From Asterias rubens (Eukaryota > Echinodermata > Asteroidea > Forcipulatida > Asteriidae), in NCBI RefSeq assembly GCF_902459465.1, contig NC_047065.1, forward strand, positions 20,721,828 through 20,785,827: a stretch of DNA of 64,000 nucleotides. Reading direction: 5' to 3'. The notes under the pieces are model-generated. The model saw only the letters and a list, made by a program, of their open reading frames with translations, searched no databases and was not told the DNA's origin. Every line of letters begins with the position of its first letter. Position 1 is the stretch's first letter. The position numbers and the translations under genes are program-made. This document shows positions 1 to 11,612 of the stretch, one piece after another.

Positions 1-755
1 AATAGTAGATAAACTATGTCAGCCAGCATTACGATATCATTCAGTGAAGGCATTCACACACTACAAAGTCAACCCTCCTACTGTCTGACCATTCCATATC
101 ACCCTATGTGGTTTTGATTGGTAGATGAACTGTGCCAGCGTACAATATATCATGTGATCAATGCATCAACACACTACAAAGTCAACCCTCCTACTGTCTG
201 ACCATTCAACATCATCCAATGTGGTTTTGAATAATAGATAAACTATGCCGGCCTGCATTACGATATCATCCGGTGAAGGCATCCACACACTACAAAGTCA
301 ACCCTCCTACTGTCTGACCATTCAGTATCACCCAATGTGGTTTTGAATAATAGATTAACAATGTCAGCATGCATTACGATATCATCCGGTGAAGGCATCC
401 ACACACTACAAAGTCAACCCTCCTACTGTCTGACCATTCAATATCATCCAATGCGGTTTTGAATAACAGATAAACTATGTCAGCCTGCATTACGATATAA
501 TCCGGTGAAGGCATCCACACACTACAAAGTCAACCCTCCTACTGTCTGACCATTCAGTATCACCCAATGTGGTTTTGAATAATAAATTAACAATGTCAGC
601 CTGCATTACGATATCATCCGGTGAAGGCATCCACACACTACAAAGTCAACCCTCCTACTGTCTGACCATTCAATATCATCCAATGTGGTTTTGAATAACA
701 GATAAACTATGCCAGCCTACAATATGATATCATGTGATGAATGCATCAACACAGT
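1..755. repeat. 116-bp tandem repeat array
   Basis: About six and a half head-to-tail units. The core CTACAAAGTCAACCCTCCTA recurs at about 61, 174, 290, 406, 522 and 638, so the last four steps are exactly 116 bp. The array lies downstream of SEH1L exon 7 in the gene's direction, presumably inside its next intron. Diverged relatives of the same unit occur near 33570-33740 and 45600-46190. I see no coding potential in it. Confidence 0.93.
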
Positions 756-900
756 GGGTACAGTGTGTACATGTACCCAAGTTAGTTCACTGCACAGCTG
801 TGTCACCCTACAGAACCCATCCTGCTGAAGGGTTTTGAATGGTTGGTCACTGGGAGTGTCACCAAGAGAAGGAGGGTTCTTATACAAAAAAGTACTTTAC

Positions 901-3900
901 CTGGATGGGTTCCACGATAGACAGCTGCAGTTCAACTTAGTTTGGATCTCTTCCTAGCAGAACAGACAAAATAAAAAAATTTAAAAAGTTTAGTTTAAGA
1001 TTTGAACCAACAATCTCTGGATTAACATGACGGCGCTCTACCAACTGAGCTATCTAGCCCTATGTTGGCGTCTCCCAATTTTATCAACATCTATTTTTCA
1101 GGGGTGCCAGTCAGAAGGCATTCAACCTGTAACTTGGTTTGTTCTTGATGTTTCAAACAATGTACTCTTCTCGTCTCCAAGAAGAAGCCTCCTCCAGAAG
1201 ATGTTACACTACCTAGAAATAATTATTTTACATGTTAAGGGTGCAGTCCTTTTTGTAGGACAAAAAAACACAATGTCCACAGATGTTCACTAAAGTTACA
1301 CAGTTTGAAGATAATGATAGTAGAAAGCTTCCCTGAAAATATTACGTGCTGAGGTGCTGTAGTTTTAGGGAAATGAGTAAAACAATGTCATGAAAGTAAT
1401 TTTGGTCTCATGGGACCAAAATTATTTTAAGCATTTACAAACTTATTTTCATGACATTGTTTTACTCATTTCTCAAAAACTACAGCATCTCAGCACATAA
1501 TATTTGAAGGGAAGCTTTCCACTATCATTATCTTCAAACCCTGTTAGTTTAATGCAAATCTATGGACATTTTGAAAAAGTACCAAAATCCTTTAAAAGGG
1601 TCAGATACAATGAGAGTTTCAACCAACTGCGCCCATTCTTCCTCCAACTTTTTGTAAGGTGAAGTTACTTTGGAAGTTTACCTGTGAACTCCATATCGCT
1701 AGGTTTGTGACGTCACTTGCTTCGTAGAAACGTACCACTCCATCCCCTGAACACATCGCCTGAAAAACATGTACAACAAAGGATTGTTAAGGATTGTTAA
1801 TTTTGTAACCCACATTATAGCTATCAATATAAACCACAAGGGAAACTGACCGGGTAAAATTTTAAATGATTTTTGAGATTGAAGAAAGACAAATTGACTA
1901 GAGTGGGATTCCAACCAATGACCTCTGGATTAACGTGCCAGGGCTCTACCAACTGAGCTATCTATGTTGACAGTCTCCCTTTCTGGTCAATATCTTTGTT
2001 CGTTATGCTCAACTCTACATTATATGTAACCGGACATAACATTATGTTAGAGTTGATAAATCTCCCGATGATGATAAGAGCAGGCTAGTTGAAACAATGA
2101 GATCAAATAACATTGTTAAGGTGTAGCCATGAAAAAGTGTCATTCGGCAGCCTGACACATCAAGTCATATATGTGACAGGCTCTACAAAAATGAGTCGCT
2201 TGTCGCACAACCCACTTTCCAGTACAGGGCTGTTGGGTGATGGGGGAGGGTAAACAAAAAACAAAGTTCTAACTTTTGTTGTATGAGGTTTTATGCTGCT
2301 TTAGGGTTATATTTTGTGAAAATTTTGCACAATATGTAAACACAAAACCTTTGTTTTTGATCAATGAAGGTGAATAAAACATTTACTTTTTGTTCATCCG
2401 CTAGACATCAATAGGTGATGTTTTTATTAAACAGCTGTTTCCCCAGTATGGGTCATTTTTAGATTGTGACATAATCTATTTTTCAAAAGGTCATAACTTT
2501 TGAACCAAACATCAAGTGTGTAAGATATGTCAAACTGAAACTGAAGCTTGTTGTTTGCTCTTTTCAGCTATGTTTACAACTCAATAAGTTAGTTTTTCCC
2601 CCTTGTGACTTATTTTTTGCAGAGCCCATCACATATGACCCAGGAGCACAGCCAGAGAGAGAAAATGTTTGATTTTTCTGGCGGGAGGCAAATTGTAGGC
2701 TGAAGGGCTTGGACAAGGCTCAACTCTAGAACTCTACTCACATAAAGGCCCAAGGAATAAACCCAGGGCTACATTGGTGAGGGGCAGCGCCTTGGCACGG
2801 TTGGCTTGTGTGTAAAGCGCTCTCCTCTCACCAAGGTGACCTCGGTTCGATTCCTGGCCAGGGCCATATGTGAGTTGAGTTGTGCGTTGGCAGCCAAAGG
2901 GGCCCTTGCACGCTTGCCTCTCGAACACGTTGTAGCCGCGTCCTTCGCAATTCAGCTCTTAGCTGCGAGTAAGGATGATTAGCCACCAAATTATTTATTT
3001 TTATTTATTTTTTACACACAAGCCACCAAAGCAACCTATCCAACAGTATGCTTGGGTCCTGCTCTTGACACTTCCATCCATAAGCAAGACATAAACGTTC
3101 ATCATTCTGATAGCTATTTTCAGCCCTTAGTGCTGTGTAAAAATGTTAAAAAACAAAGTGCATTACTGTTAAGGGAAAGAGTTTTCCCTACTGTTCGAGT
3201 ACATGAATCCCAGCCTTAAGATTAATCCCATGAAAGATAGTTCCTAGGAGGCAACTCAAGTTCATTCGTTCTAACTTAAGACAGGACAAGTTCACAAGTC
3301 TGTTAAAACACTCCCCTGGTGTGGTTGGCTGCAGATTGGGCCGGATTCTAACCCAACTTGTGTAACTCTGTCTTTGCTCATCCAAAATTGCTTGAACCTA
3401 ACCTGTCCACCTTGTAGCTCCAAAAGGAAACCCTTTAAAGGGAATGTACACGTTTGGTAATTACTCAAAACAAATATAAACCTAAAAGCTGACTTATTGG
3501 AGAGCTGTTGATAGTATAAAACATTGTGAGAAACGGCTCCCTCTGAAGAAGCGTAGATTTTGAGAAAGAGGTAATTTCTCACTGAATTTTAAAAGACTTC
3601 TAGCCAGAAGTCTTTGATTCCTATCTGAAAGTACACAAATTTGCCAACAAGGGTGTTTTTCTTTCATTGTTTTCTCGTAACTTTGATGACCAATTGTTAT
3701 TTTATCCTAAGTTGGGATTATACCAAGTGAGAAGACTAGTCTTTGACAATTACCAAACATGTTTAGTGCCTTTAAGCCCATCCTAAATACATGTCACGTA
3801 TTTTGAGTTCACGACACACAAATGTAACAAAGTGAGCCTGTGATATGAGGAATGATGACCCAAGTTTGTATTTTTGTCCTGATGTCCCGATTGTCTAGTC

Positions 3901-6900
3901 TGGCACCCATTCGTTTCAATTTGCTCAAAACAAATTCACCTCAAAACAAATTCACACAAAAAATTATCCTAGTATTCTAAACAAAGAAATACTTTTTTTT
4001 ATACATCATAATATGAATATGGATTACTTATTGACAGAGTGGTTAATCAGAATGGATCTGTCTGCCTGTCTAGATTTTTTTTTGTGGGGGGGGGGGGTGT
4101 TCCAATTGATCAAAGTGTTACTTTTTAAAAACTAGACTGATGGTGAAAAAGACACATAAACACAAGTCGGGATGCATGCCAAAAACCAGGCACTTCCGGC
4201 CAAAACATTGCTTTTCAAATAGATGAGAATAACAACTTTAAATGGAAGGTATACATTTGGTAAATCACTCTTAATGTTAATGCAAATAAATAGTTTTGGT
4301 TAGAAGCCTACAGCAGCTTTTGGTAGTATAAAGCTTTTTCAGAAGCATGTCACTTCGAAGCAATGTGGTTGATGTAGATGTCTCAGAAGCGTTACTGACG
4401 CTTCTCAAATTGTGTATTAGCGATTATTCCTCTTGCATTGACATATTCACTCCAGATATTTGGCATTTGTATCTCAAAAACATGACGACCGTTTGAAATT
4501 AAATGTTCACATGATAGTTTTTATATACATTTATTTAGGATTAAAACAATTGAACGGTTTCAACAATTTAAGTAAAAATTTAACTTTGCCAGTCTTACCA
4601 ACTGAAGGCCAAGATGACGTGGAGAAAACTTGACATCCGTCACGGAAGTTCGACTGTCGACCAGTGCAGCACGCTTTATCTGAACAACAACAATAACAAC
4701 AACAACAGCATCATAAAAAATGTTGCAAGTAAAAATTAACAAAAATCCTGATGCATACTACTTAATGTTGGTACAATGGTCCTCCTTCATAGCCAAGTAA
4801 TTCTCGCAAAAGAACTCTTACTTTATGAACTAATTTTGAAGAAAAAAAAGAATTCTGTACAAAATAGTTTATAATAAAATAAAGAACTTACCCAGTGACT
4901 CTGACCTTTTTGAGTTGGTTTGGATTCACCGACTGAAAAAAAAACAAGAAATAAAATAATTAATGAGCCAACAAACAAGCCAATATTTTGTGCCAGCCTA
5001 ACTTTCCATAACGGGGAAATGGCATTTCGTGGCCGAGTGTATAAGAGCACCAGACTAAAGTTCTGATGTATCTGAACAGCAGAGTGTGGGTTTGGGTCCC
5101 TGTCAACACACTTAAACAGTATTGCTTTGTCCTTCAAACGGGACATTAAAGAATCCAGTGCCCTTATCATAAAGAGAAGGGGTTCACCTCGGTGTTTCTT
5201 GTTTGATTGGCTGGTTATTGGACCATCTCACCATGTAAACAAATACCAGGTAGATCCACACCTTGCAGGTTAAAAATACCGAATGCTGGAGCATTTAGGA
5301 TCACTGAGTGACGAACATTGGAAGCTATAACAAGAAGCCACGATTATTATTATTATAATTATTATTATAAATGGACCCTTCCCGTGAAATATGCTAATCA
5401 CATTCACGCATGCGTACAGACCCTGTTGGTTGGCAAACGCCATAGAGTTGTGCACTAACCAGACGCGCAATCGGGTCTCCGTCACGCACACATTAGCCGT
5501 GTACAAACAGCGCGATGTTCCCTCATTTTGCCAACCAAAATGTTAGTGCGCAGGCGCTACGTGCAATTTACATATTTCATGGGAAGAGTTTATTGAATAG
5601 AGGTTGATTTGAACCTGCGACCTCTGTTTTCTTTCAGACAGGACATTTATTTAGGCCTGAGTAAGACATGACTTACCAATTTCTTCCCATATGACAGCTG
5701 TTCGATCAAATGAGCAAGAGGCCAGCACTTGACCAAACTCTGGGTGGGCCCAGGTTACCCTCCACACAGACCCACTGTGATGCTGTGATACAGTTCAGGA
5801 AAAAAATACAGAGGGAAGAAATTGTGAAAAGTGATTGTAAAGAATTGTGGTGTGTCTTGGTCGAGCGGTCTAGTTTTCACCAGATCCAAACATTGGTGCT
5901 GTCACAGCAGAGTGTGGTTTTGATTACCAAGTTATGACACTTGTGCCCTTGAGAAAGGCACTTATACATTTAGCTTTGTGAAAAGGTTAGAAGGCAATGC
6001 ATTCTGCTCTACCAGCCAGGCACCTTATAGTGAATGATACCTATGCCTACATCCTTACTGACTGGTAAGAATGACTAGTTTGTCTTACCCTCAAGGCTGA
6101 TTTATACACCCACCAATGTTGTTTTAGTGACTAGCCTTACCATCCAGTATGAATAGTTAGTCTGACCCTCAAGGACCCAGGCAATGATGTTCATTTCAAT
6201 GAAAACTAGTCTTGCCTTCCAGTATGACTAATTAGTCTTACCTTCAAGGACCGAGGCAATGTTGCTCATTGACCAGTCCTACCATCCAATATGACCAAGG
6301 CAATGTTTTTTGCTAAGTAGTCCTACCATCCAGTATGACTAGTTAGTCTTACCATCAAGGACTGAGGCAATGTTTTTTTGCTAAGTAGTCCTACCATCCA
6401 GTATGACTAATTAGACTAGCCCTCAAGAACCGAGGCAATGTTGTTCATTGACTAGTCCTACCATCCAGTATGACTGGTTAGTCTTACCCTCAAGGACTGA
6501 GGCAATGTTGTTAATTAACTAGTCCTACCATCCAGTATGACTAGTTAGTCTAACCCTCAAGGACCGAGGCAATGTTGTACATTAACTAGTCCTACCATCC
6601 AGTATGACAAGTTAGTCTTACCCTCAAGGACCAAGGCAATGTTGTTCTTTAACTAGTCCTACCATCCAGTACGACTAGTTAGTCTTACACTCAAGGACCG
6701 AGGCAATGTTGTTCATTAACTAGTCCTACCATCCAGTATGACAAGTTAGTCTTACCCTCAAGGACCGAAGGCAATGTTGTTCATTAACTAGTCCTACCAT
6801 CCAGTATGACTAGTTAGTCTAACCCTCAAGGACCAAGGCAATGTTGTACATTAACTAGTCCTACCATCTAGTATGACAAGTTAGTCTTACCCTCAAGGAC

Positions 6901-9900
6901 CAAGGCAATGTTGTACATTAACTAGTCCTACCATCCAGTATGACTAGTTAGTCTTACACTCAAGGACCGAGGCAATGTTGTTCATTAACTAGTCCTACCA
7001 TCCAGTATGACTAGTTAGTCTTACACTCAAGGACCGAGGCAATGTTGTACATTAACTAGTCCTACCATCCAGTATGACTAGTTAGTCTTACCCTCAAGGA
7101 CCGAAGCAATGTTGTTCATTAACTAGTCCTACCATCCAGTATGACTAGTTAGTCTAACCCTCAAGGACCGAGGCAATGTTGTACATTAACTAGTCCTACC
7201 ATCCAGTATGAATAGTTAGTCTTACACTCAAGGCTGACTATACACACAGGCAATGTTGTTTTAGTGACTAGTCTTACCATCTAGTATGATTAGTTACTCT
7301 AACCCTCAAGGCTGATTATACCCCCATGCAATGTTGTTTCAATGACCAGTCTTACCTTCCAGCAGGATGAGCAGAACCATCCACCATCTTCCCCAAGGTC
7401 CCATACCTGCACAAACAAAATTAACAGACCTCAGAAACTCTACAAAACAGAAAATAAAGAGATTACTTACTGAGAGTTCTGTCAAGATGGACTGTATCAC
7501 CAGCCAAGCATTGACTTAAAAATCATCAATATTCCAGTTATTTCTTTGAGTCTTTTTGTCTTTTTGGAGCATATTTTTGTGGCTTGGTAGGACCTGGTGA
7601 AACTCATGGCAAATTGTTGACTGCGTTGTGAATTTGATTAAAAAAACACATCATCTGTTTTGGGGGAAGATCAAATGTTTTTTGAGAGTGAACTTTTCAA
7701 AACAAACCATCAATCTTTTTGCTCACTGAGAAGTCATACAAGTTTTCAGGACTATGTTAACAAAATTGCTTCAACATTCATAAATATAACATTTGGTTTG
7801 AAAACTAGGTTTTGTCGACCCCCTACAAATGAATTGGTACCACTCAAACTGAGTTACTTGCTTGGCGCTCCAATTAAATTGGACCATGGAGGAAGGAAGA
7901 GAAGGAGCTCGAACGAAGGGACTTCAAAAGTCGAACCCGTGGTTCCGCGGTCGTTTAACGACACCTCGTAATCACCCACATACCACAATGGGCGACCTGG
8001 TGTATGTGAGTTTGCGCGTGCGCACTTGGTTCTTCACTCAACTATGGTGTCGTATGTCGTATGGATATAATACAGAAAAAACAAATCAAAAAACACAATT
8101 GAATACCAATCACCCTCGTGTGCTAATACCCAAATTTTGAACCACCGCAAGCTAGCGAAAGTCACAAAAAATGTAAAAATATGCCATGATGTTTCCGTGA
8201 AACACCACAAACGGTAAATGAAAACGGTAAATGAAAACGTGTAATATTCACAATTCTTGTCTCCAATGATTCAACATAACACGAATAAACGGCGCAGTCT
8301 GGCGGTACCACACCTTCTGTACAAAGAGATCTAATCCTGCTCGTTAATCGGCCGTCCAGCAGAAAATTGTATTTTTCGACGATGTTTTTTAATTTCACTC
8401 AACAAAAAGGAAATGCAAGCATTATGAATGTATATTGAGTAGGTTGGGGAAAGCTTTAGGTGTACAGTACACAGGAAACTTCAGTTCTGGCTGGCTAACG
8501 GTCGTAAAACTTTCACCCATCAACGCTGATTTGAAAAACGTATAGCGTTAAAAAGGCCCTAAATATGAGACCCCTATAAAAAAAGTATAAGGCTCACAGG
8601 GGAGCCTTATAGTTTCTAGAAGTAAAGCTTGGGTATTTTTCATGAACTAGTTACATCGTGCGTGCGCGTAAGCAGTACACAAGCATAATTCACATAATAT
8701 AGCCTTTGATTTGTATTCGCGCCCTCATGGGGCCACAGCTCGGCACCGATCCCGATGGCGTCATGCTGAGAGTTAGCTAAGAGTTAGGTGAACACATTCA
8801 GCCGGTTTATACTGCCGAGTGGCTCGTATTTTAGGGGGCGCCAGAACTGTTTTATTTTCTGGTTATTTCATAGCTGCATGAAGAAATGGTGTGGACGTGT
8901 GGCTATTTAGGTTTTAGCTAGCCTTGGCCACACAAGTGGGGTTAGGTCGGGTGGAAAACTTTCTGTATGCTGCCACCACTTTTTCACAAATTACTCAATC
9001 AAAAATTAGATTTTACTTTTTGTAAAAAAATGAGTGAAGAATTTATGGCAGGATACGGAAAGTTTTACAATCTTATTGACTATAATAATAATAATAATAA
9101 TGGTAACATTTATAAAGCGCTTTATGCCCTAACGACCCCAAAGCGCTGTAACAAGAAACGAAAAAATATTAAAAAAGATTTAAACAGAAAACGATTTGAA
9201 ACTACAATAACAATATGAATGAGTTTAAGAATAACTAACAATTAAAATAAAACATAAAAACCCGAGCCAGTCAGGAGTGATTAAAAATATACACAATTTG
9301 GGTAATCTCGAAAGGTGACAATACAACTAAACCTTTGACAACTATGATCATAATATAAATTATTTAATAAACAAATGACAATTTAAAAAGATAGGTTTTC
9401 AGAGCCTTCTTAAAATGGTTTAGTGATTTTGCAAATTTAATGTTATCGGGGAGTTTATTCCATTCTTTTGGAGCTGCAATGGAGAAAGCTCTGTCCCCAT
9501 AGGAGGACAGTGATGTACGGGATGCTTGTGGAATTGTCAGTAATCCTTTGGCACTGGATCTCAAGGAGCGGGTAGGGGCATATGGATTGAGGAGATTCCT
9601 AATGTAAACAGGTGCCATGTAGTTAAGGGACTTGTAGACCATCAAGAGTGATTTGAACAGTATGCGTTTGCGAATTGGGAGCCAGTGGAGATTGTGTAGA
9701 ATGGGTTTAACATGGTCGTGTTTTTTGGCACGGACAACGAACTATACCATTAAACTGAACTAAAACTAAGCAAAACTAAACAACTGAAAAGTGAAAGATT
9801 TAATGACAATTTGTTAACGATAGGTGGCGCTGTTTCAACAATAACAAAAGGTTTTTGCTTACCCGCACACTTTGATCCGTGGAACAAGTTGCAATCCGAC

Positions 9901-9973
9901 GTCCGTAAAAATCATACGCTACATCGTGGATGAGATCTTTATGCTCGGCAGCTATACTTTTCGCAACGAACAT
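901..9973 (-). CDS. SEH1L: Seh1-like nucleoporin / GATOR2 subunit, 5' seven exons (3' end off window)
   Basis: Seh1 is a WD40 beta-propeller of the Y (Nup107-160) nuclear pore scaffold and of the GATOR2 complex that regulates mTORC1 from the lysosome. Exons in transcript order: 9973-9863, 7406-7356, 5782-5677, 4932-4892, 4679-4599, 1759-1682 and 953-901; all have AG/GT borders and phases that join into one frame of 173 residues plus 2 nt. The start [18 protein letters not shown] and the WD core [13 protein letters not shown] match the animal Seh1 N-terminus almost residue for residue. Later exons give [34 protein letters not shown] and [12 protein letters not shown], in the expected order. 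Human Seh1 is about 360 residues, so roughly half is here and the remainder lies left of position 901. A possible acceptor just 5' of the ATG, near 9990, suggests a non-coding first exon. Identification is from remembered family sequence and is very secure. Confidence 0.96.
990..1060 (-). mobile_element. tRNA-Lys-like SINE head
   Basis: On the minus strand the sequence reads as the 5' part of a tRNA: an A box (TAGCTCAGTTGGTAGAGC), then TTAATCCAGAG, then a B box GGTTCAAATC. It resembles tRNA-Lys but cannot fold a full acceptor stem, so it is a retroposed copy. It ends less than 40 nt before SEH1L exon 7, so the sequence just after it forms the pyrimidine tract of that acceptor. Confidence 0.75.
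1235..1595. mobile_element. TTAA-bounded fold-back element, family C
   Basis: The two halves are imperfect inverted copies: GATAATGATAGTAGAAAGCTT near 1310 pairs with AAGCTTTCCACTATCATTATC near 1515, and both arms carry TGTTTTACTCATTT or its complement. TTAA lies at both ends. Other copies are at 17774-18082 and 23821-24188, with a half copy near 35110-35220. No coding capacity, so it is non-autonomous. Confidence 0.85.
1905..1968 (-). mobile_element. tRNA-Lys-like SINE head
   Basis: Same family as the copy at 990-1060. The minus strand carries TAGCTCAGTTGGTAGAGC, then TTAATCCAGAGGTC, then GGTTGGAATCC as the B box. It lies in SEH1L intron 5, between exons 5 and 6. Confidence 0.75.
1969..2784. 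other. no recognised feature (SEH1L intron 5)
   Basis: AT-rich intronic sequence. A short imperfect hairpin, GCCTGACACATCA...TGTGACAGGC, occurs near 2150-2195. No exon, open frame with coding character or known repeat was recognised. Confidence 0.5.
2785..3015 (+). mobile_element. tRNA-derived SINE
   Basis: A tRNA-like head starts near 2790 with TGGCTTGTGTGTAAAGCGC as a degenerate A box and GGTTCGATTCC, a perfect B box, near 2842. A unique body follows and ends in TTATTTATTTTTATTTATT. The head-body-A/T tail layout is that of a SINE. Confidence 0.7.
3435..3775. mobile_element. TTAA-bounded fold-back element, family A
   Basis: Full-length copy of the most abundant family in the window. It begins TTTAAAGGGAATGTACACG and ends CAAACATGTTTAGTGCCTTTAA. 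Landmarks shared by all copies are AAAACATTGTGAGAAACGGC, CTAGCCAGAAGTC with its inverse, and CAAGTGAGAAGACT. It lies in SEH1L intron 5. Confidence 0.88.
4238..4430. mobile_element. degenerate family A element fragment
   Basis: Starts AAGGTATACATTTGGTAAATCACTC and keeps the GTTTTGGTTAGAAGCC...GCAGCTTTTGGTAGTATAAAG order of family A, but is heavily diverged and truncated. Confidence 0.5.
5028..5166 (+). mobile_element. tRNA-Leu-like SINE
   Basis: TGGCCGAGTGTATAAGAGCACC is an A box of the type II (Leu/Ser) kind and GGGTTTGGGTCCC is a B box. A body with GCTTTGTCCTTCAAACGGGA follows. It lies in SEH1L intron 3. Confidence 0.75.
5377..5586. mobile_element. small fold-back element
   Basis: Terminal inverted repeats TTCCCGTGAAATATG at the left and CATATTTCATGGGAAGA at the right enclose about 210 bp, with internal paired motifs GTTGGTTGGCAAACG and TTTTGCCAACCAAAAT. 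No coding capacity. Confidence 0.65.
5848..6010 (+). mobile_element. tRNA-derived SINE, diverged
   Basis: TTGGTCGAGCGGTCTAG gives an A box and GTGGTTTTGATTACC a weak B box. The body GTGCCCTTGAGAAAGGCACTT is typical of invertebrate tRNA SINEs. It lies in SEH1L intron 2, just before the 67-bp array. Confidence 0.65.
6060..7354. repeat. 67-bp minisatellite in SEH1L intron 2
   Basis: A 67-bp unit containing TAGTCCTACCATCCAGTATG and CAAGGACCGAGGCAATGTTG is repeated about 15 times in the homogeneous core; GAGGCAATG recurs at 6499, 6566, 6633 and 6700. Diverged units flank both sides. Its right edge is the 5' splice site of SEH1L exon 2: on the minus strand the true boundary CTGGAAGGTAAGACTGGTCA aligns with unit copies reading CTGGATGGTAGGACTAGTTA, so each unit carries a donor-like copy of the exon/intron junction. 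Confidence 0.92.
7407..8944. other. no recognised feature (SEH1L intron 1)
   Basis: Mostly unique intronic sequence. A GC-rich stretch at 7860-8030 and a hairpin near 8576-8612 (TATAAGGCTC and GAGCCTTATA) are the only structures seen. Frames open near 7660-8140 lack recognisable domains and I did not accept them as genes. Confidence 0.45.
8945..9078. mobile_element. diverged copy of the 132-bp palindromic element (family D)
   Basis: GGAAAACTTTCTGTATGCTGCCACCACTTTTTCAC at the left pairs with AATTTATGGCAGGATACGGAAAGTTTT at the right. The centre carries TTTTTGTAAAAAAATGAGTGA as in the intact copies at 10588 and 43416. Confidence 0.7.
9080..9735 (-). mobile_element. LINE (CR1/L2-type) 3' end with reverse transcriptase C-terminal tail
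   Basis: The minus strand stays open from about 9735 to a stop near 9364. It encodes [34 protein letters not shown] and [19 protein letters not shown], ending [10 protein letters not shown]. This is the conserved region after the reverse transcriptase palm/thumb in CR1/L2-like non-LTR elements. The 3' UTR ends in a TTA microsatellite near 9080-9104, as these elements do. The reverse transcriptase catalytic core is missing, so the copy is 5'-truncated and dead. It sits in SEH1L intron 1. Confidence 0.85.
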
Positions 9974-10587
9974 CTTAACATTTGCAACTGAAAAACAAAG
10001 TTAAGATTTTTATCTTATTTAGGAAATTGCTAGGTGAAGTCGAACAAAGATTAGGAAAACAAACTTGCATGGTGAACTGCTGTAAAATAATACTCGGGTG
10101 GTGCCCTGCTTCCTTAATTCGTATTTGATTTTCGAGAAGTCCAGATACAATGCAGTTGGTTCAGAGACAGCGGACGGTGCAGTTTTTCTAAATTAGACAC
10201 TTGAGGGCGGTATAACATTTCTGCTGCTTAATGACAGCATCAGCAAAAGGGACTTTTTTAATCTTGTTGGTTGTTTTGCAGACAATTCAATCGTTATTTT
10301 CGTCACGTGTATTTTGTTACTTCACTCTCCAAAATTATCATTGGATGGCCAATGAGAGATTCGACATTGAAAAGGTAAACTAATTAAATTATTTTGTACA
10401 CATATTATGTGAATAAAATTTGAACTTTGTATGTACCAAAAAATAAATTTCATTTCTTTTTCTTCTTAAGTTCTTTCTTCTTGAAATTTAGAGTTGTTTA
10501 AATTTAATTGCAAATGATCTTTTGATCACAAAAGCAAGTGCTATGGTGGTGCTCTTTGAGATTGGGTCTATCATTGCATCAGCATAG

Positions 10588-10719
10588 GGAAAAGTTTCCG
10601 TATGGCGCCACCACTTTTTCATTCGATATGAAATAATATAGTATCTAATTTACCTCAATGAGATATCCCTTTTTGTAAAAATGAGTGAAAAGGTGGTGGC
10701 GCCATACGGAAAGTTATCC
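10588..10719. mobile_element. 132-bp palindromic element, family D, copy 1
   Basis: Begins GGAAAAGTTTCCGTATGGCG and ends CGCCATACGGAAAGTTATCC. By eye it is identical over all 132 bp to the copy at 43416-43547. No flanking duplication is evident here (left CAGCATAG, right ATCACTTG). Confidence 0.88.
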
Positions 10720-10837
10720 ATCACTTGACTTATCAGACTATTTTCTTCATCTGTTATGTTTTTACAAACTAAAGTAAAACTTGACCCCCACTTGCTCACA
10801 CCATAATCATTTATAATAAGTAAGAAGAGTGCAAGGG

Positions 10838-11146
10838 GACCTCATAGAAACCTTCAAGATTCTAACGGGGCTCGTGGATACAGATGCCAGCTGTCTATTC
10901 ACACTCTCACAAACTAGTAACACAAGAGGCCATGACATGAAGCTCTTCAAAAAAGGCTAAACAAAGGGCTCAATCTCAGAAAACACTTCTTCACACAACA
11001 AGTTGTAGATAACTGGAATAGACTCCCAGCCAAAGTGGTCAAAGCCAAGACAACCAATCAGTTAAAAAACAGCTTCGACAAATACCTGAATGAAAATGGA
11101 TATGGGGACCCCATATCCATTTTCATTCAGGTATTTGTCGAAGCTG
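10838..11146 (+). mobile_element. CR1-type LINE C-terminal fragment plus terminal inverted duplication
   Basis: The plus strand encodes DLIETFKILTGLVDTDASCL and TSNTRGHDMKLFKK, then after a one-base frame change in an A run NLRKHFFTQQVVDNWNRLPA and NQLKNSFDKYLN. This is the C-terminal tail typical of CR1-clade reverse transcriptase proteins. At the end TGAATGAAAATGGATATGGGG is followed directly by its reverse complement and about 30 more inverted bases, a snap-back of the last ~30 bp. Truncated and broken. Confidence 0.82.
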
Positions 11147-11612
11147 TTAGGGTGTTAAAAGGCATAAAGCCATAAGCCTACAATATTAAAAATTCCATCA
11201 AACCTTAAGTGTACTGTAAGTGTAAGTGTATAATGTCAAAACAGTAAGTGAGTAACTAAATAAAACAGTTAGTATTTTTAAATTGTTGCTATTTGTACTT
11301 TATTGCTCTATCATCGTCGTCAAGAAATTGTCAGTCTCTTTATTGGATTGCATTGTTACAATCAGAGTGACAAGTTGTCTAGTAGTAGTTACTGACTGAA
11401 TCCGGAAGATCCTGCAGGATATTTAGGCAAGCATGGGTTATAAGACCAGGTAGGACAAAAAAGAAAAACTTTGCATCTCTTTTTACAAAGGATTCTTGAT
11501 ATTGTAAAGTGATTAAAAATGATAACAACTTTTTGTGCATTTCCTCAAGGTTACTCAGCAGATGACCATGCACTATCATCTGTGAGGTGTCAAAAGATGA
11601 GCCCCTACAACA

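Noticed and set aside
990..1968. Two genuine tRNA genes
   Set aside because: A and B boxes are present but the acceptor stems do not pair, and the A box is shared by both copies as in a SINE family.
6060..7354. A CRISPR-like array in SEH1L intron 2
   Set aside because: The 67-bp units are fully repetitive with no unique spacers; it is a minisatellite derived from a splice junction.
7660..8140. Two overlapping plus-strand frames of about 100 codons
   Set aside because: No domain, no splice context, inside SEH1L intron 1; likely chance frames in slightly GC-richer DNA.
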